Below the pieces are notes generated by a model. That model ran no database searches. It was given only the letters and a program-made list of their open reading frames with translations, and had not been told where the DNA came from. From Vicia villosa (Eukaryota > Streptophyta > Magnoliopsida > Fabales > Fabaceae), in assembly GCF_029867415.1 (NCBI RefSeq), contig NC_081185.1:68147156-68211155 (forward strand): DNA of 64,000 bases, in the 5' to 3' direction. The position numbers and the translations under genes were made by a program. Below, piece by piece: positions 37,324 through 49,845 of this stretch (position 1 is the first letter of the stretch; the number at the start of each line of letters is the position of its first letter).

Positions 37324-38030
37324 TTTTAGTCGTGTCAGCACCATTCGTAGTAGTTGAATTAGACTTTGGAAAGGTTGATCGTGTCTACACCGTTCGTGAT
37401 GATAGAATTATATCTTTGAATGTCGATCGTGTCAGCACCGTTCGTAGTAACTGAATTAGATCTTGGAAACATGATCGTGTCCACACCGTTCGTGATGATA
37501 GAATTAGGTCTTTGAAGGTTGATCGTGTCAGCACCGTTCGTAGTAACTGAATTAGATCTTGGAAATATGATCGTGTCCACACCGTTCGTGATGATGGAAT
37601 TAGATCTTTGAGGGTTGACCGTGTCAGTACCATTCGTAGTAACTGAATTAGATCTCGGAGAGATGATCGTGTCCACACCGTTCGTGATGATGGAATTAGA
37701 TTTTTGAGGGTTGACCGTGTCAGTACCGTTCGTAGTAACTGAATTAGATCTTTTGTCGTGTCAGCACTGTTCGTAGTAACTGAATTAGACTTTGAAGAAG
37801 TTGATCATGTCTACATCGTTCGTGATGATAGAATTAGATCTTGGAGAGTTGACCGTGTCAGTACCGTTCGTAGTAACTGAATTAGATCTTTTGTCGTGTC
37901 AGCACTGTTCGTAGTAACTGAATTAGACTTTGAAGAAGTTGATCGTGTCTACATCGTTCGTGATGATAGAATTAGATCTTGGAGAGTTGACCGTGTCAAT
38001 ACCGTTCGTAGTAACTGGATTAGATCAGAG
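37324..38030 (-). repeat. 96-bp dimeric tandem repeat in Ogre 3' UTR
   Basis: About seven copies of a 96-bp unit made of two ~48-bp halves, GATCGTGTCAGCACCGTTCG + TAGTAACTGAATTAGATC and GATCGTGTCCACACCGTTCG + TGATGATAGAATTAGATC. The period is a multiple of three, so two minus-strand frames stay open for about 100 codons. These are repeat artefacts with a 32-residue period, not genes. Confidence 0.92.
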
Positions 38031-39171
38031 ATGTTGTTTATCTGCTTGTACCTGTGTCCTGAAAAACTGAAGTTAATTTTTATGCAATGTCATGGTGCAT
38101 GTATTATAGGACGAATCTCTCAAAATAAATGAGAAACTCGTGTATTTATCATGAAATAAGTTATGCAATGTATGAATAAGCATGTGATGTATATGATGTA
38201 TGACTGATGCTGTTTGGAGTGTTTTGAGAAAATAAATCTCTGTATTGTTGTGATTTTGATGTTTGATCTTGTCTTGTAGATGCTCAGCTGGGGTTTTATG
38301 ATTTCTGCTTGGAGATGAGAGCCAATTGAATGATTAATCTTGATGTACCCTGACTGGGGATAAGAGATATGAATAAATCCTGTTGGAGAGAAGAGGAGTA
38401 TTGTCGAACCGGCAGTGTCGAAGATGTAAAACTTCGTTAAGGACCGAATCTCTGTTGGGAAGGGAGCTTTTTAATGATTACTCTGTGGGGATCCTTCCAG
38501 GCTATTGACTCTGAGGGGGAACTTCCAGACTACTTTAGACATTGTTTAATTGCCTTTCCTGTATTTTACAAACATACAGATATTTTGCGAAGGAAAAGAT
38601 AAATGTCAATCATGTTCATATGCATATGTTCATCCGATATTATCGTTGGATGTTTGCGCACTCGAAAGAAAGAAAAACTCGGGAGAGTAGAAAAGAAAAA
38701 AAGACTTGTATTAAGAAAGAGCCATGAATAGGCAAAATAATAGGAGAACATGTGTGTGTTTTTTTTGTTGAAAAGATACAAAGTAAAACAAAAAAAAATA
38801 GCTATGTGGGAATAATCCTATTGAGTTTCGATTCTGCTATTGCCATTATGTCTTCGAGCATCTCATCCCTTGCTTGTTGGAGAAAGATGATTGAATCGGT
38901 CCGTACCCTTTGAACTTGACATTGCTTAATACAACTGAGTGATGTGAACGAGACATGGTCGTACGCTTTAATCCTTAACTTTTGCCTAGGCCACCTTTTT
39001 AGGTTTTCAGCCTACCAGGATACCCTTTTTTGCCCAAGTCTCCTTTTCGGGTTTTCGACTTGCCGGGTGTACATTATATATATATATATATACCTAATTT
39101 TTGCCCGAACCCTTTTGGTTCGCCGGGATGCCCTTACTTTTGTCTAGGTACGTTGACCTAGCGGGTCTTCT
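38031..39171 (-). other. Ogre 3' untranslated region
   Basis: No coding region. It links the integrase end to the tandem repeat. Near 38985-39175 it has T-rich, GCCGGG/GCGGG-bearing stretches (TTTTTGCCCGAACCC, GACCTAGCGGG) that recur in shorter form at 46680-46750 in the next Ogre. A small (AT)n run lies near 39075-39093. Confidence 0.65.
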
Positions 39172-39665
39172 TTATGCGTAGTATTTTTTAACTATGTCTG
39201 CGTTCACAGGGTGTGGAAAGTCTTCACCATCCATAGTGGTAAGTATCATAGCTCCTCTACAGAAGATCTTCTTGATTACAAATGGTTCCTCATATATGGG
39301 AGTCCATTTGCCCCTGGGATCACCTTGTGGTAGAATGATTCGCTTTATTACCAAGTCACCATTCTGGTATGCTTGTTGTTTGACTCTTTTGTTGAACGCC
39401 TTGATCATTCGCTTTTGATATAACTGCCCATGACAAACAGCTGAGTGCCTCTTTTCATCAATCAGGTTTATCTGGTCTAGTTTAGTCTGGATCCACTCAT
39501 CTTCATCTAACTCTGCATCCTTCATGATCCTCAGAGATGGAATCTGAACTTCAATCGGTAATATTGATTCCATGCCATAGACTAGTGAGAACGGGGTTGC
39601 CCCGGTTGAGGTACATGCTGAAGTGCAGTAACCATGAAGAGAAAATGGTAACATCTCATGCCAAT
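39172..39665 (-). pseudogene. Ogre integrase C-terminus, interrupted
   Basis: Minus-strand frame ending at the stop at 39172. It holds the end of a gypsy integrase: WHEMLPFSLHGY, STGATPFSLVYGMESILPIE, then a helix with many charged residues and GDLVIKRI, GKWTPIYEEPFVIKKI, the Ogre/Tat-type C-terminal module. The open frame continues upstream into the LTR of the inserted element, so its apparent start is artificial. The rest of this pol would lie beyond the nested insertions, outside the window. Confidence 0.88.
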
Positions 39666-42600
39666 TGTAGCAACCTTCCCTAAAAATTAAAGGTTTTTTT
39701 AGAGTCGCCACCTATTCTACTAGGGCGAATAGGAAACCCTACGTAGTTTAAAGGTTCAGGGTAAGATTATGATAATCAGGTCAAGGGAAGGTGTTAGGCA
39801 TCCTTAACCCTTTCCTAAGGTTTTGAATTGAGAGGCAGAGGTTTATGGCTAAAATTATTAAGATTTAATAGCTAAAGAAATGAAAAGGGTGAATGGCAAG
39901 ATTTGAACCTGATTAGAATTTTGAGGAAGGGGACTCGCCTTGTTGCCAAGTGCCTACGTACCTCCTTATGGAGGATCAGAGTCTACGTAGTTCGGGGCAG
40001 GGTTGTACGCCTTAGAATTTGATATGAAGTGGTTTGAAGGTATTTTGAGTTACCTTATCGTAGTTTTGAAATGCGAAGTTCGCAAGGTATTTTGAATTAC
40101 CTTATCGTAGTTTTAAAAATCGCAGTATTGAAGAGATGAGTTTTGAGTGTTTTAAGTGGCGTACAACCCTGATTTAATATGTTACCGTTAGTTGCGATGA
40201 TTAATAGGTTTGATCACTATAGTTAACGAATTGAATGAAGGATTGCTAACCATTCTAATTGATAGATTCAATTATCACGAATAGCAAATGAATGTATTTT
40301 AAGTAATTATTAATTTATCGTTATCCCTCATAATCAATAGGTTTGATTACAAATAATAACGAATTTGATAAAGAGGAAATGCTAATCATCGTAACCAATA
40401 GATTTGGTTAAAACCATTTAGCAAAATAAGCTTACTTGAATTATATTTGATTAAATAATTAAATGACCGATTATTACCCATCGCGACCAATAGATTTAGT
40501 CGAAACGAATAATAAATTAAATCCTAATATTTCGGCCAAATGGCCGGTGGGATTGGGCAAACCCTAATGCATTGATAACCTATCTAGGGTTTTTGTGATT
40601 TATAATTAAAGTTGATTTAAAATTAATTAAATCGAATTAATCGGGAAAATCATCGGGAAAATAATTGGGAAACTCCTAAATAATTATAATCCTAATCCTA
40701 ACTTTATAATCCTAATCCTAATTGAATAGTTTAATTAAATTAAATATACGTAATTAATTAACAATTAATCTAAATATTTAAATAATAGAATAAATAAAAA
40801 ATGTATAAAACCTGGCTTTTATTGCGTGTGGGCAAGCTGAGAGTCTATAGTAGTCCAGCAAATTCTTGTGAGCGTCAGATCTCACGCTGGCTTAATCTGA
40901 TGGTCACAGCATGAAGGCTCACCATAGTCACGCGCGAAGCTCCTGCATTGGATCAATAAACAAACAAACGAATGGTAAAAATTATTTGGGGGCACAGGGG
41001 GATCGAACCCACGCTAGTGAGGTTGCCCAAGCGCCTTCAACCATTCGAGCTGCATTAACTATTTGACATATATACATGGTCAATATATTATATAAAAAAA
41101 ACAAAGCCAGAGATATTTTAAATGAAACGAATCCCGCGCCCAGTCCTTCTTCCTCATTGCTCTCTTTCCAGAACAAGAACAGAACCTTTAGCAACGCTTT
41201 TTGTGCGTAGCCATAGACCTGTAAACTTGAATCTAGCAAACAACAACGCATAAATACATTCCAGAGGCATAAATCGATTGAAAGTTTCCTTCTGAATCCA
41301 TTGGTGGCCACGGTTTGGGCCAATTTTCCCTAATTAAAGAGACCCTAATTTGAAGCTCTAAAACCTTACAATGGTGAATCCTTCAAACTGTAACCAAAAT
41401 CAAATTAATTGTCCAGAAAGCTTGCAATCGTTAATCTAAACATAAATATATATTCAAAATTTGTTTAGAATGCACGTAATGATAAAATCGGACTTGAAAC
41501 ATATGTGACAAACCGTGGCCTATTGTTGGTGATTCATGACGCGGCGTGGACTGGGAGTAATTGGAAAAGTTTCAGGAATGTCCAAGGAACATGTAGCAAT
41601 GTTTAAACTCCTTTGAAACTCCCTACAATGGCAAGAACGATTTTGTATTTTTTGAGAAAAAACTGGAAGCTTCTGCTCGAGTTTGTGGCTTCAAATCCTC
41701 ACCAAAATCCCCCTTCTTGCATTTGTTATTCTTGTATATATAACAAAACGAATTAGGTTTACAAATTTGATTAGATTGTAGTGAATCAAGGAAATTGGAA
41801 ATTGATTGAACATTATCATTGAATCTTTCTAATTTTGGTCCAAATTTGATTCTCTCTTTCCAATCATTCCTTGCACGAAAATTGATTCAATTATAATGAT
41901 ATAATCTTGATATTTTCTTCTCATAATAGACCTAAAATCAAATCTTTGATTTTGCATCATTTATTTTAATTAAATTGAATTAAAAATCAAGATAAATAAA
42001 ATAAACAATAAAACGGTATGGGATTGGGCCAGGAGTCTTCTAACAAGATTAGAATCATGTTTGGATCAAAGAAATATGGGCCCATTTGGAGACTTTTCAA
42101 GATTGGACAATATTTCCTTCATGGACTTCTTGAAATTCAACCAACTTGTGCAATCCATAACTTCCTCAATTTTGATCATATGAAGGTGTTATAGGACTTT
42201 TTAGAAAGCTTAAAGAGTCCTCTAAATGACCCTTTTGGTTTCATCTCAATTGAAGCTTCCATGCTCTAGTTATGAGCTTTGACCCGAAAGGTGTTTTTGT
42301 TGACTTTTTGGAGGACCTATAATCTTTTGCACCGTCTCTCCCAAATGAAGCATTTCTGGCCTTGTCTTGTGAGAGACAAAGTTATAGAGAATCCAATTTC
42401 CTTCAAAATAGGCTTTGTTGGGAACTTTTTGGTACTCCATGTGAAAGTTATGGCCATTCAAAGTTCAGTTGACTTTCTCCTTAAAAAACCCTAATTTGAA
42501 CCTTTTGACTTTGTTCATTTCTGAGTTTTTATTAATGAATCATGATCAATATTTGGATATAACTTCAAATACTTGATGTTTTTACCTAGTCGACTATGGA

Positions 42601-42839
42601 TCATCTGAGCATTTGAATGAGCAATCCTTGGAATTGAAGCTTGACTGTTGATATGGAGATGCTTTGTGACATATGAGACACCTTGAGATCCATTTAAGGC
42701 CTTAGAGATTCAAACTCTTTTGATAAAGTGCAAACCCTAATTTAAGAGACCCTCGATTAGGAGAATGTTGCTTTGAATAAACCATTGAACCTTGAATCAT
42801 TGAAGATGAAATGAAGAGGGCAAATTTTGGGGTATGACA
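39666..42839 (-). mobile_element. Ogre-like 3' LTR (3174 bp)
   Basis: On the minus strand it starts TGTCATACCCCAAAATTTGC at 42839 and ends AGGGAAGGTTGCTACA at 39666. It is the partner of the partial LTR at 49846-50756, which matches its last ~900 bases with a few percent difference. It is inserted in the integrase of the older Ogre. Confidence 0.92.
40984..41056 (-). other. tRNA-like module in Ogre LTR
   Basis: On the minus strand GCAGCTCGAATGGTTGAAGG (D-arm/A-box) is followed by CGTGGGTTCGATCCCCCTG (T-arm/B-box, four of five stem pairs possible). It is the best preserved of the three and lies about 1.31 kb from the LTR end, like the one at 4924. Confidence 0.55.
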
Positions 42840-42862
42840 GCTGCCCCTGTTCAATCTTCTTA
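42840..42862 (-). other. Polypurine tract
   Basis: Reverse complement of AAGAAGATTGAACAGGGG plus CAGC, next to the LTR start at 42839. Confidence 0.9.
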
Positions 42863-43404
42863 AACCTGAAGAGTCAGATAGGCACGTCTGCCTATCGTGA
42901 TCTAAAGGTAGAAGATGATTGAACACTGAAAATGCCCTGAAATTTACATTTGTTGGGAAGAAGTTATGTGGAAGATGGGCTTAAAGATGCCATCCAAGGT
43001 AAATACCCCTTTTTTTCTTGGATGTGAAGCAGATGCTTTTTGAAAGGAACCACGTGTTTTGATTGTAGCATGGCCTGAAAGGCAACCTTAATTTTATGCA
43101 ATGTTATGATGCATGTGATGTGACGCAGTGAGCTTCTCAAAATAAATGAGAGCGATGTATGAATATGCATTATGTATGAATGAGGTATGCAATTGAATGA
43201 TGGATGACTGTTAGTTATGTTAGAAACAATAAAACCTTTGTTTGTTATTGATGAAGTTTTGGAGAAGATCACTGTCGAGGGACTAACGTGATGAACAACC
43301 CCAATTGAGAAACTCTTGGAAAAACCTTATTGTAAAACCCTTTGTATTTTTGGAAGAGATCACTGCTGAGGGACTAACGTGATGGATAAACGTAGCTATC
43401 AATA

Positions 43405-44400
43405 GCGACGACTCGCAGTTTGTTGTGTAGAAGATAGTTAACTTGCTATAGCGCTAGCAAGCTTTTGCAGTTTGTAGGTAACCCACTTACTTTAGTTCTA
43501 GTAAGTCGTCGCAGTTGGTATACCCACTCACTATCGTAGTTTCAATAAGTCTATCGTAGATGGTATGACCCACTTACTATAGCTCTAGTAAGTCTTCGCA
43601 GTTGATCGTACCTACTTACTATCGTAGTTGGAGTAAGTTTATCGTAGATGGTATGACCCACTTACTATAGCTCTAGTAAGTCGTTGCAGTTAGCCATACC
43701 TACTTACTATCATAGTTGGAGTAAGTTTATCGTAGATGGTGTGGCCCACTTACTATAGCTCTAGTAAGTCGTCGCAGTTAGCCATACCTACTTACTATCG
43801 TAGTTGGAGTAAGTTTATCGTAGATGGTGTGGCCCACTTACCATAGCTCTGGTAAGTCGTCGCAGTTAGCCACACCTACTTACTATCGTAGTTTGAGTAA
43901 TCTTATCGTAGATGTTATGACCCACTTACTATCGTTCTAGTAAGTCGTCGCAGTTAGCCATACCTGCTTACTATCGTAGTTGGAGTAAGCTTATCGTAGA
44001 TGGTGTGGCCCACTTACTATTGTTCTGGTAAGTCATCGTAGTTAGCCATACCTACTTACTATCGTAGTTTGAGTAAGCTTATCGTAGATGGTATGACCCA
44101 CTTACTATCATTCTAGTAAGTCGTCGCAGTTAGCCATACCTGCTTACTATCGTAGTTGGAGTAAGCTTATCGTAGATGGTGTGGCCCACTTACTATTGTT
44201 CTAGTAAGTCGCCGCAGTTACCCATACCTGCTTACTATAGTATTTGGAGTAATCCCAAAAGGATCACTTGCTATAGTTCTAGCAAGCTCACCTGCACCAA
44301 TGGGATCCTCTTGCCCCAGTTCGGACAAGTTTACCTGCATAGAAGATTGTTTGCAATAGTTCTAGCACGTTTGCCTGCATGAAAAAGATTCACTTGTTTG
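43405..44400 (-). repeat. 88-bp dimeric tandem repeat
   Basis: About ten copies of an 88-bp unit: CGCAGTTAGCCATACCTACT, TACTATCGTAGTTGGAGTAAG, TTTATCGTAGATGGT, then CCCACTTACTATAGCTCTAG. It is a dimer of ~44-bp halves. The edges (43405-43500 and 44230-44400) are more diverged, with a GCAAG instead of GTAAG core. Confidence 0.92.
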
Positions 44401-44760
44401 GAGACTCATGACTCGAGGGTCAGAGAAAATAGCATGTCAAATATTCACGACTCGAGGGTCAGAAAGGAAACGATACGTTTAGAAACTCACGACTCGAGGG
44501 TCAGACATTCACGACTCGAGGGTCGGAAAACAAACCAATCACAACACGAGGGTTGGAAACTCACGACTCGAGGGTCGGAAAACAAAGCACTCACAACACG
44601 AGGGTTGGAAACTCACGACTCGAGGGTCGAAAAACAAACCAATCACAACACGAGGGTTGGAAACTCACGACTCGAGGGTCGGAAAACAAACCAATCACAA
44701 CATGAGGGTTGGAAACTCACGACTCGAGGGTCGGAAACTGGGCTTGTGAATGCGCTAGAT
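44397..44760 (-). repeat. 52-bp tandem repeat with CTCGAGGGTC motif
   Basis: Five or so units of 52 bp built from AAACTCACGACTCGAGGGTCGG and AATCACAACACGAGGGTTGG, with shorter variants at the left edge. CTCGAG is present in most units. Confidence 0.92.
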
Positions 44761-44959
44761 GATATGTATATGCTAATGCGTATGTATGTATGCTAGTGCA
44801 ATCCCGAGATTTTATCTCCTTAAACCCATTGAATCTGTTTAATCCATGTTTGCCCCTATACCAAGGCTATGCTTATGCCGGCTTGGTAATGTTTATGTAT
44901 GCGGATAATGCTTATGCTCATGCATATGTTGATTGATGTAACAAGTGGAATGAAATAAT

Positions 44960-45490
44960 GTCTTCTATAAGACTACCTGAAAAGGTTTCCGGAATGAATA
45001 TGAACATTTGTCTTAAAGAAGACTACCTGAAAAGGTTCTTAGAAAGGATAAAATTTGTCTTAAAGACTACCTAAAAGGTTCTTAGAAAAGGATAAGGAGT
45101 GTCTTAAAGAAGACTACCTGAAGAGGTTCCTGTAAAGGATGATGAACGACTTAGAAAAGACTACCTAGAAAGGCTCTTAGAAAAAGAATGTCTTAAAGAA
45201 GACTACCTGAAGAGGTTCCTAGAAAGGATCGTAAAATTTGTTTTAAAGAAGACTACCTAGAAAGGCTGAAAGATGTCTTAAAAAAGACTACCTAAAAAGG
45301 TTCTTGGAAAGGACGATGAACGTCTTAGAAAAGACTACCTAGAAAGGTTCTTAGAAAAATAAAGTCTTAAAGAAGGCTACCTGGAGAGGTTCTTATCAAG
45401 GATGACAATTCGCCTTAAGGAAGACTACCTGAAAAGGTTCCTAAAAAGGATCGTAAGATTTGTCTTAAAGAAGACTACCTAAAAAGGTGT
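44960..45490 (-). repeat. ~40-bp imperfect tandem repeat
   Basis: About thirteen copies of a unit with GTCTTAAAGAAGACTACCTG, AAAAGGTTCCTAGAAAGGAT. Units vary in length through small deletions. Confidence 0.88.
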
Positions 45491-48249
45491 GGTGTAATGT
45501 ATCAACCGATGTATGTATTGCATGACTTATATGTATTTGCATGATGTTCCAATGATAGGTTGTTGATAAGCAAAGTGTATATAGTTCGCTAATGTTGTAA
45601 GGTTGTTGGATGCTAGTGCGATTTCCTAATACTTGTTTTTTGAACTTTGAAGATCGTAGTTAGGAGAAAGATTGGTTCGAGGTTGTAAAGTATGAAGATG
45701 TCTTTTCCTTTTGTTGTGTGTCTTACGGATTTGATATCCATTGCCCCAATATTTTCGTGGGAAAAGATGCTTATGATCTCCAAGTCATGAGGGAAGTGCC
45801 CCGGGAAATAACCTTGTCATATTCTTCGACGTTTAGATTGAAGGGTGTGCCCTTGATTTCCAGGATATGGAGGGTTATGCATGGTGTTCTATCCTTTTAA
45901 ATTTCTCCCATGTTTGACAAGCCCCTGATTATTATTGCTTCGAGACGTGACCCAAGTCGATTGAACCTTAGGAAGAATGCCCCTAGTAAATAGGATCTTT
46001 GATTATAGGCCCCTGTAATCCTTGGGATTTTGCCCCTGTTTAGGAAAACCCTCTAGACGTGGTTTCCCCATTCAAGAGTCTTTATCAGAAATGGTCGTCT
46101 TTGGTTAAACCAATTTCGAGATCTCCTTGAGTGTTAAGTGTTTGTTCGTAGATGATGTTGTACCCCCTGAGAAGTAACTCCAATGCGATGCGTATGCAAG
46201 TTTTGGAATCGAAGTCTGTTATGAATTAGGACTGGATGATTAGTAACGAATGTTTGAAGAAACGTAGTGGTTAGAAATAGTTTTAACAATCTTAGGAGTC
46301 AATATAACAAAATCCTGCTTAATATGCTTTCGTAGTTAACCTTGCCTCAATTAGGACTTTTGAATGTTGTAACTTGGCCTGGTTCTTGGTTTAAGAAACA
46401 ACGGATATAAGGCTCAAAATTTATTTAGCCCACCCCTTTCTCCTTGATGTTCTTCAAATCCTAAAAGTTTGCTTAATCCAATGAATGTGCTTTGTTTGTA
46501 AGAGAATCGCTTCAGTTTTGAAGTTGAGCAGAAGCCTTAGTAAAGATCCAAGCACTGATGAAAAAAATGTTGTAGAGATCCAAGCGTTGATGATTTAGCA
46601 GTCACAAGTTTATCCTTTGTATTACACCTTTGTTTTTATCCCTTATTTTTGCGTGAACCAATTCCTTTGAATTTGATCCATCGGGATACCCTAATTTTTG
46701 CCTAAGTCATTTGTTTTCTTCCATGGAATTTTCCATTTTGACTTAGCGGGCGCTTTCCTCCCTTTTTTTTGAATGCTCCTTTGGAAATATTGATCCTTGG
46801 ATATTGAATATTGTGACTGCCATGTTGATTTTGATTTGTAAGCTTCGACTTTGATACTTCCTCGATTTTGAATGATATATTGAGGAAGAAGATTGTTGTG
46901 AATGTTATCTCCATTGCCTCCTCAATCTTGGATGAACGCGAGGAAGAAGACATGCTTGAACCTTTGCTTTTCCTGATCCTTTGCTTGAACCTTTGCTCCC
47001 ACCTTTGCTTGAATCCTTGCTTGGATTGATTCTCTTGACAACCAAAATACACCATTGAATTAATTGAAATCTACCCTGCCCCTGGTTGAAATCAAGGTTT
47101 ATTTGAAAAGTAGAAACAAACTCCAACTCCTGGCTCGAGGGGGTGACGAGGGATTAACATCCTTATATCTCCACTGTTTAGGAATTGAAATAATGCCTGT
47201 ACATCGTCGGCTCGGTCTTACCTTGAAAGCATACGTTTAGCGAGATTTAGTCATTTGCATTCGTCATTCTCCCTTAAGTTTGTTAATAATCCTGCATGGT
47301 CATCCCATTAGAATTGCTAATCCGAAGGTACAACTTTTATCCTGAGTGAAACTTAGCGATCGTAGGGGTTGAAATTCAGAGCATGACAAGACCTATTGAT
47401 CCTAGAGACAATCTTCTTCGTAAATCCGTTGACCTTGTTTTACTCCTTAGTTCATGGACTTGTAGGAGTAAAGGGTAACCTCGAATTCTCCTTGGGCACG
47501 TCAAACATGTCGGGAATAAATCGTTAGCGGTGGGTTTTCTTCGTTTCGGAACTTCATGAGTTTCCTTTGACTAAACCTCTTTTGCTTTTACTAAGGATAG
47601 TATCACACCATTTGCAACCTTCAGCGTTTTTAAATTGATGAAGAAAATCTATGACCCTTTTGCCCCTTGGTGGGGAGCTGACATATGTCGCCTTCCCTCC
47701 ATCATAGTTATGCATCTCCGTTCAGGATATTTCCCCAGTTGGACTGATCCTTGCTCCCTAAGTTATCGTAGAGCCTCCTTGTAAGCTTCGCTATGTTCAT
47801 AGACGAACCCCTTTATGACTAGATACCCCTTGAGTGTATCTACGAGGGAACTTCTTTGTGGAACTAATCCTTGCTCGATGATAACCTTTGTTGTATTTTC
47901 AATCCTGTTGCAAAAAGGCATGGACATGCGGTGGGCATGGTGAAAGACATCCCTTTTTCCTTTGTAAGACCAAGCTAATACTTTATTCTCCTTTCTCCAT
48001 AGTTTATGATCCTTCTAATTTCTTTGGGAGTTCCAGGAAATCGGCTAGCATGGCAAGTGTGAATGCGGGTGAAAATGCAAGTGTAAATGTATGAATGCAT
48101 GAAAATGCAAATGCATGCGTATGCAAAAGACTCCTTATATGCAATGCAAACATGCGACATATATAATCCTAGGGATAGCCTATGCGGATTTAGAGGTGAC
48201 ATTAGACCTTATCAAAATCCTTGCAAGCTAGATGTTATGACACGCCAAT

Positions 48250-49010
48250 GGAAATCCCTTAGATTAGGGAGTATGCAGAAGGTAACGGCTGGTGACCGTT
48301 TAAGACAGTAACCAAATCTCATGGCCATCGAGAGGCCGTTCGACATGTACCAATGAAGTTGTCCCTCGTGGGAAGGTTCTCTATGCGGAACACAGCCTAT
48401 CTAAGGACGATATCGGATGAAGCGAAATCCCTACGGGCTAGGGATGAAAGATGCATAAATGGAAATCCAAACCAAACAAGTTAGAGGGTGCGTGGGAACA
48501 AGCATGGGGTGACCGTTCAAGACAGTCACTAGATCTCATGGCCATCGAGAGGTCGTTCGACATATGCTAATGAAGTTGTCCCTCGTGGGAAGGTTCTCTA
48601 TCGGAACACAACCTATCTAAGGACGATACTGGACGAAGTGAAATCCCTGTAGGCTAGGGATGAAAGATGGAAATCCAAAACCCTACGAGTTAGGGGGTAC
48701 GTAGGAGCAGGCACGTAGTTACCATTCAATACCGTCATAAGATCTCATTGCCATCGTGAAGCCATTCGACGTGCATTAACGAGGACGTCCTTCAGGGGAA
48801 GGACGAAGTCATTGTAAAAACACATGGACGCAAAAGAATATCACTACAGGATAGGGAGTGCGTAGGAGCAAGCACGGGATGACCGTTCAAGACAGTCACT
48901 AGATCTCATGGCCAATGAGAGGCCAATTGACGTATGCTAACGAAGATGTCCTTCGTGGGAAGGACGTGGTCTTGGAAATAGAGTCCCTGCAGGCCAGGGA
49001 ATGCGTAGGA
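48250..49010 (-). repeat. ~160-217-bp repeat, about three and a half copies
   Basis: GACCGTTCAAGACAGTCACT, AGATCTCATGGCCATCGAGA starts near 48293, 48510, 48719 (diverged) and 48879. Each is followed by GTCCCTCGTGGGAAGG-like and AATCCCTACGGGCTAGGGA-like small inverted repeats. It lies near the primer-site end of the element. Confidence 0.85.
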
Positions 49011-49822
49011 ATACCTGCAAAATTGAAACACATATATTCGTAGCATATAAATCGCAAACATATAACAAACACAAAAGCACAAAAGTCCTAGGTTCATAGG
49101 TTCGGCATGACAGCTTAGGGAGGCTACCCTTCCCATTGGTATGTTCTAAACAAGGGTCTCATGGGGTCGTTCGTAGCCTCCGAGACTTTTTGTCTCTTTG
49201 GATTTTAGAACAACTCATTTTATCCATGACGTTCGAATTTGTGGGGTAGAATCTCAGAGAGATCAGCCAAATACCAAGTCCTGCCCTCAACAAAGTCAAG
49301 CCTCATTTTAGACATTTCCGGATATTCAACCCACTCCGAGTGGAATTATCAATAAGACTCATAGGCGATTCAAGCCCCCCTGGTCTTAAGGATAATTCCC
49401 ACACTTAGGTTTTAACGCAATTTATATAACCCAACAAATACAATAAAACAAACAAGCAATTAAATAAATATTTAAATTACTGTAAAAAAAATTACGATAA
49501 TTTAAGATTGTAAATAAATAAATAAAATTAAATTTAAATATTTAAAAAAACTAACCTCAAAATCCGGCTGTTTATAATTCAAAAATGCAGTAAAACAGCA
49601 AATATTTAAATAAACAAATATTTATTTAAATTGATGTAAATAGATGAGATTGTAAATAAATAAATAAAATAAAATAAAAATTTAAATATTTTACAAAAAA
49701 TAAATAAACCCTAAAATGGCGAATTAGCCAAACCCTAAAAAAAATTCGCCAAAAACCTAAATAATTTGCCAAAAACCTAAGCCCTTCCAAAACCTATAGG
49801 AGAATAATAATTTACAATTTTG

Positions 49823-49845
49823 TTATCCCCAGCAGAGTCGCCAGC
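49823..49845 (-). other. Primer-binding site, tRNA-Arg type
   Basis: On the minus strand GCTGGCGACTCTGCTGGGGATA begins directly after the LTR end GCTTGCTACA. This is the primer site known for Ogre elements, complementary to tRNA-Arg. Confidence 0.85.

Larger units (their letters stand above)
42863..49822 (-). mobile_element. Internal region of pol-less Ogre-like element
   Basis: A 7-kb internal region between two Ogre-type LTRs with no gag, protease, reverse transcriptase or integrase motif. It consists of four tandem-repeat blocks and non-coding DNA. A minus-strand 117-codon frame at 46702-47055 is rich in Gln, Lys and Ser and unrecognised; it may be chance. Autonomous Ogres are far longer inside, so this is a non-autonomous derivative. 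The plus-strand copy at 1-6316 has the same 3' arrangement. Confidence 0.8.

Noticed and set aside
37359..37678. Minus-strand repeat protein with a 32-residue period in two frames
   Set aside because: The 96-bp repeat is divisible by three, which keeps frames open by chance. It lies in an Ogre 3' UTR.
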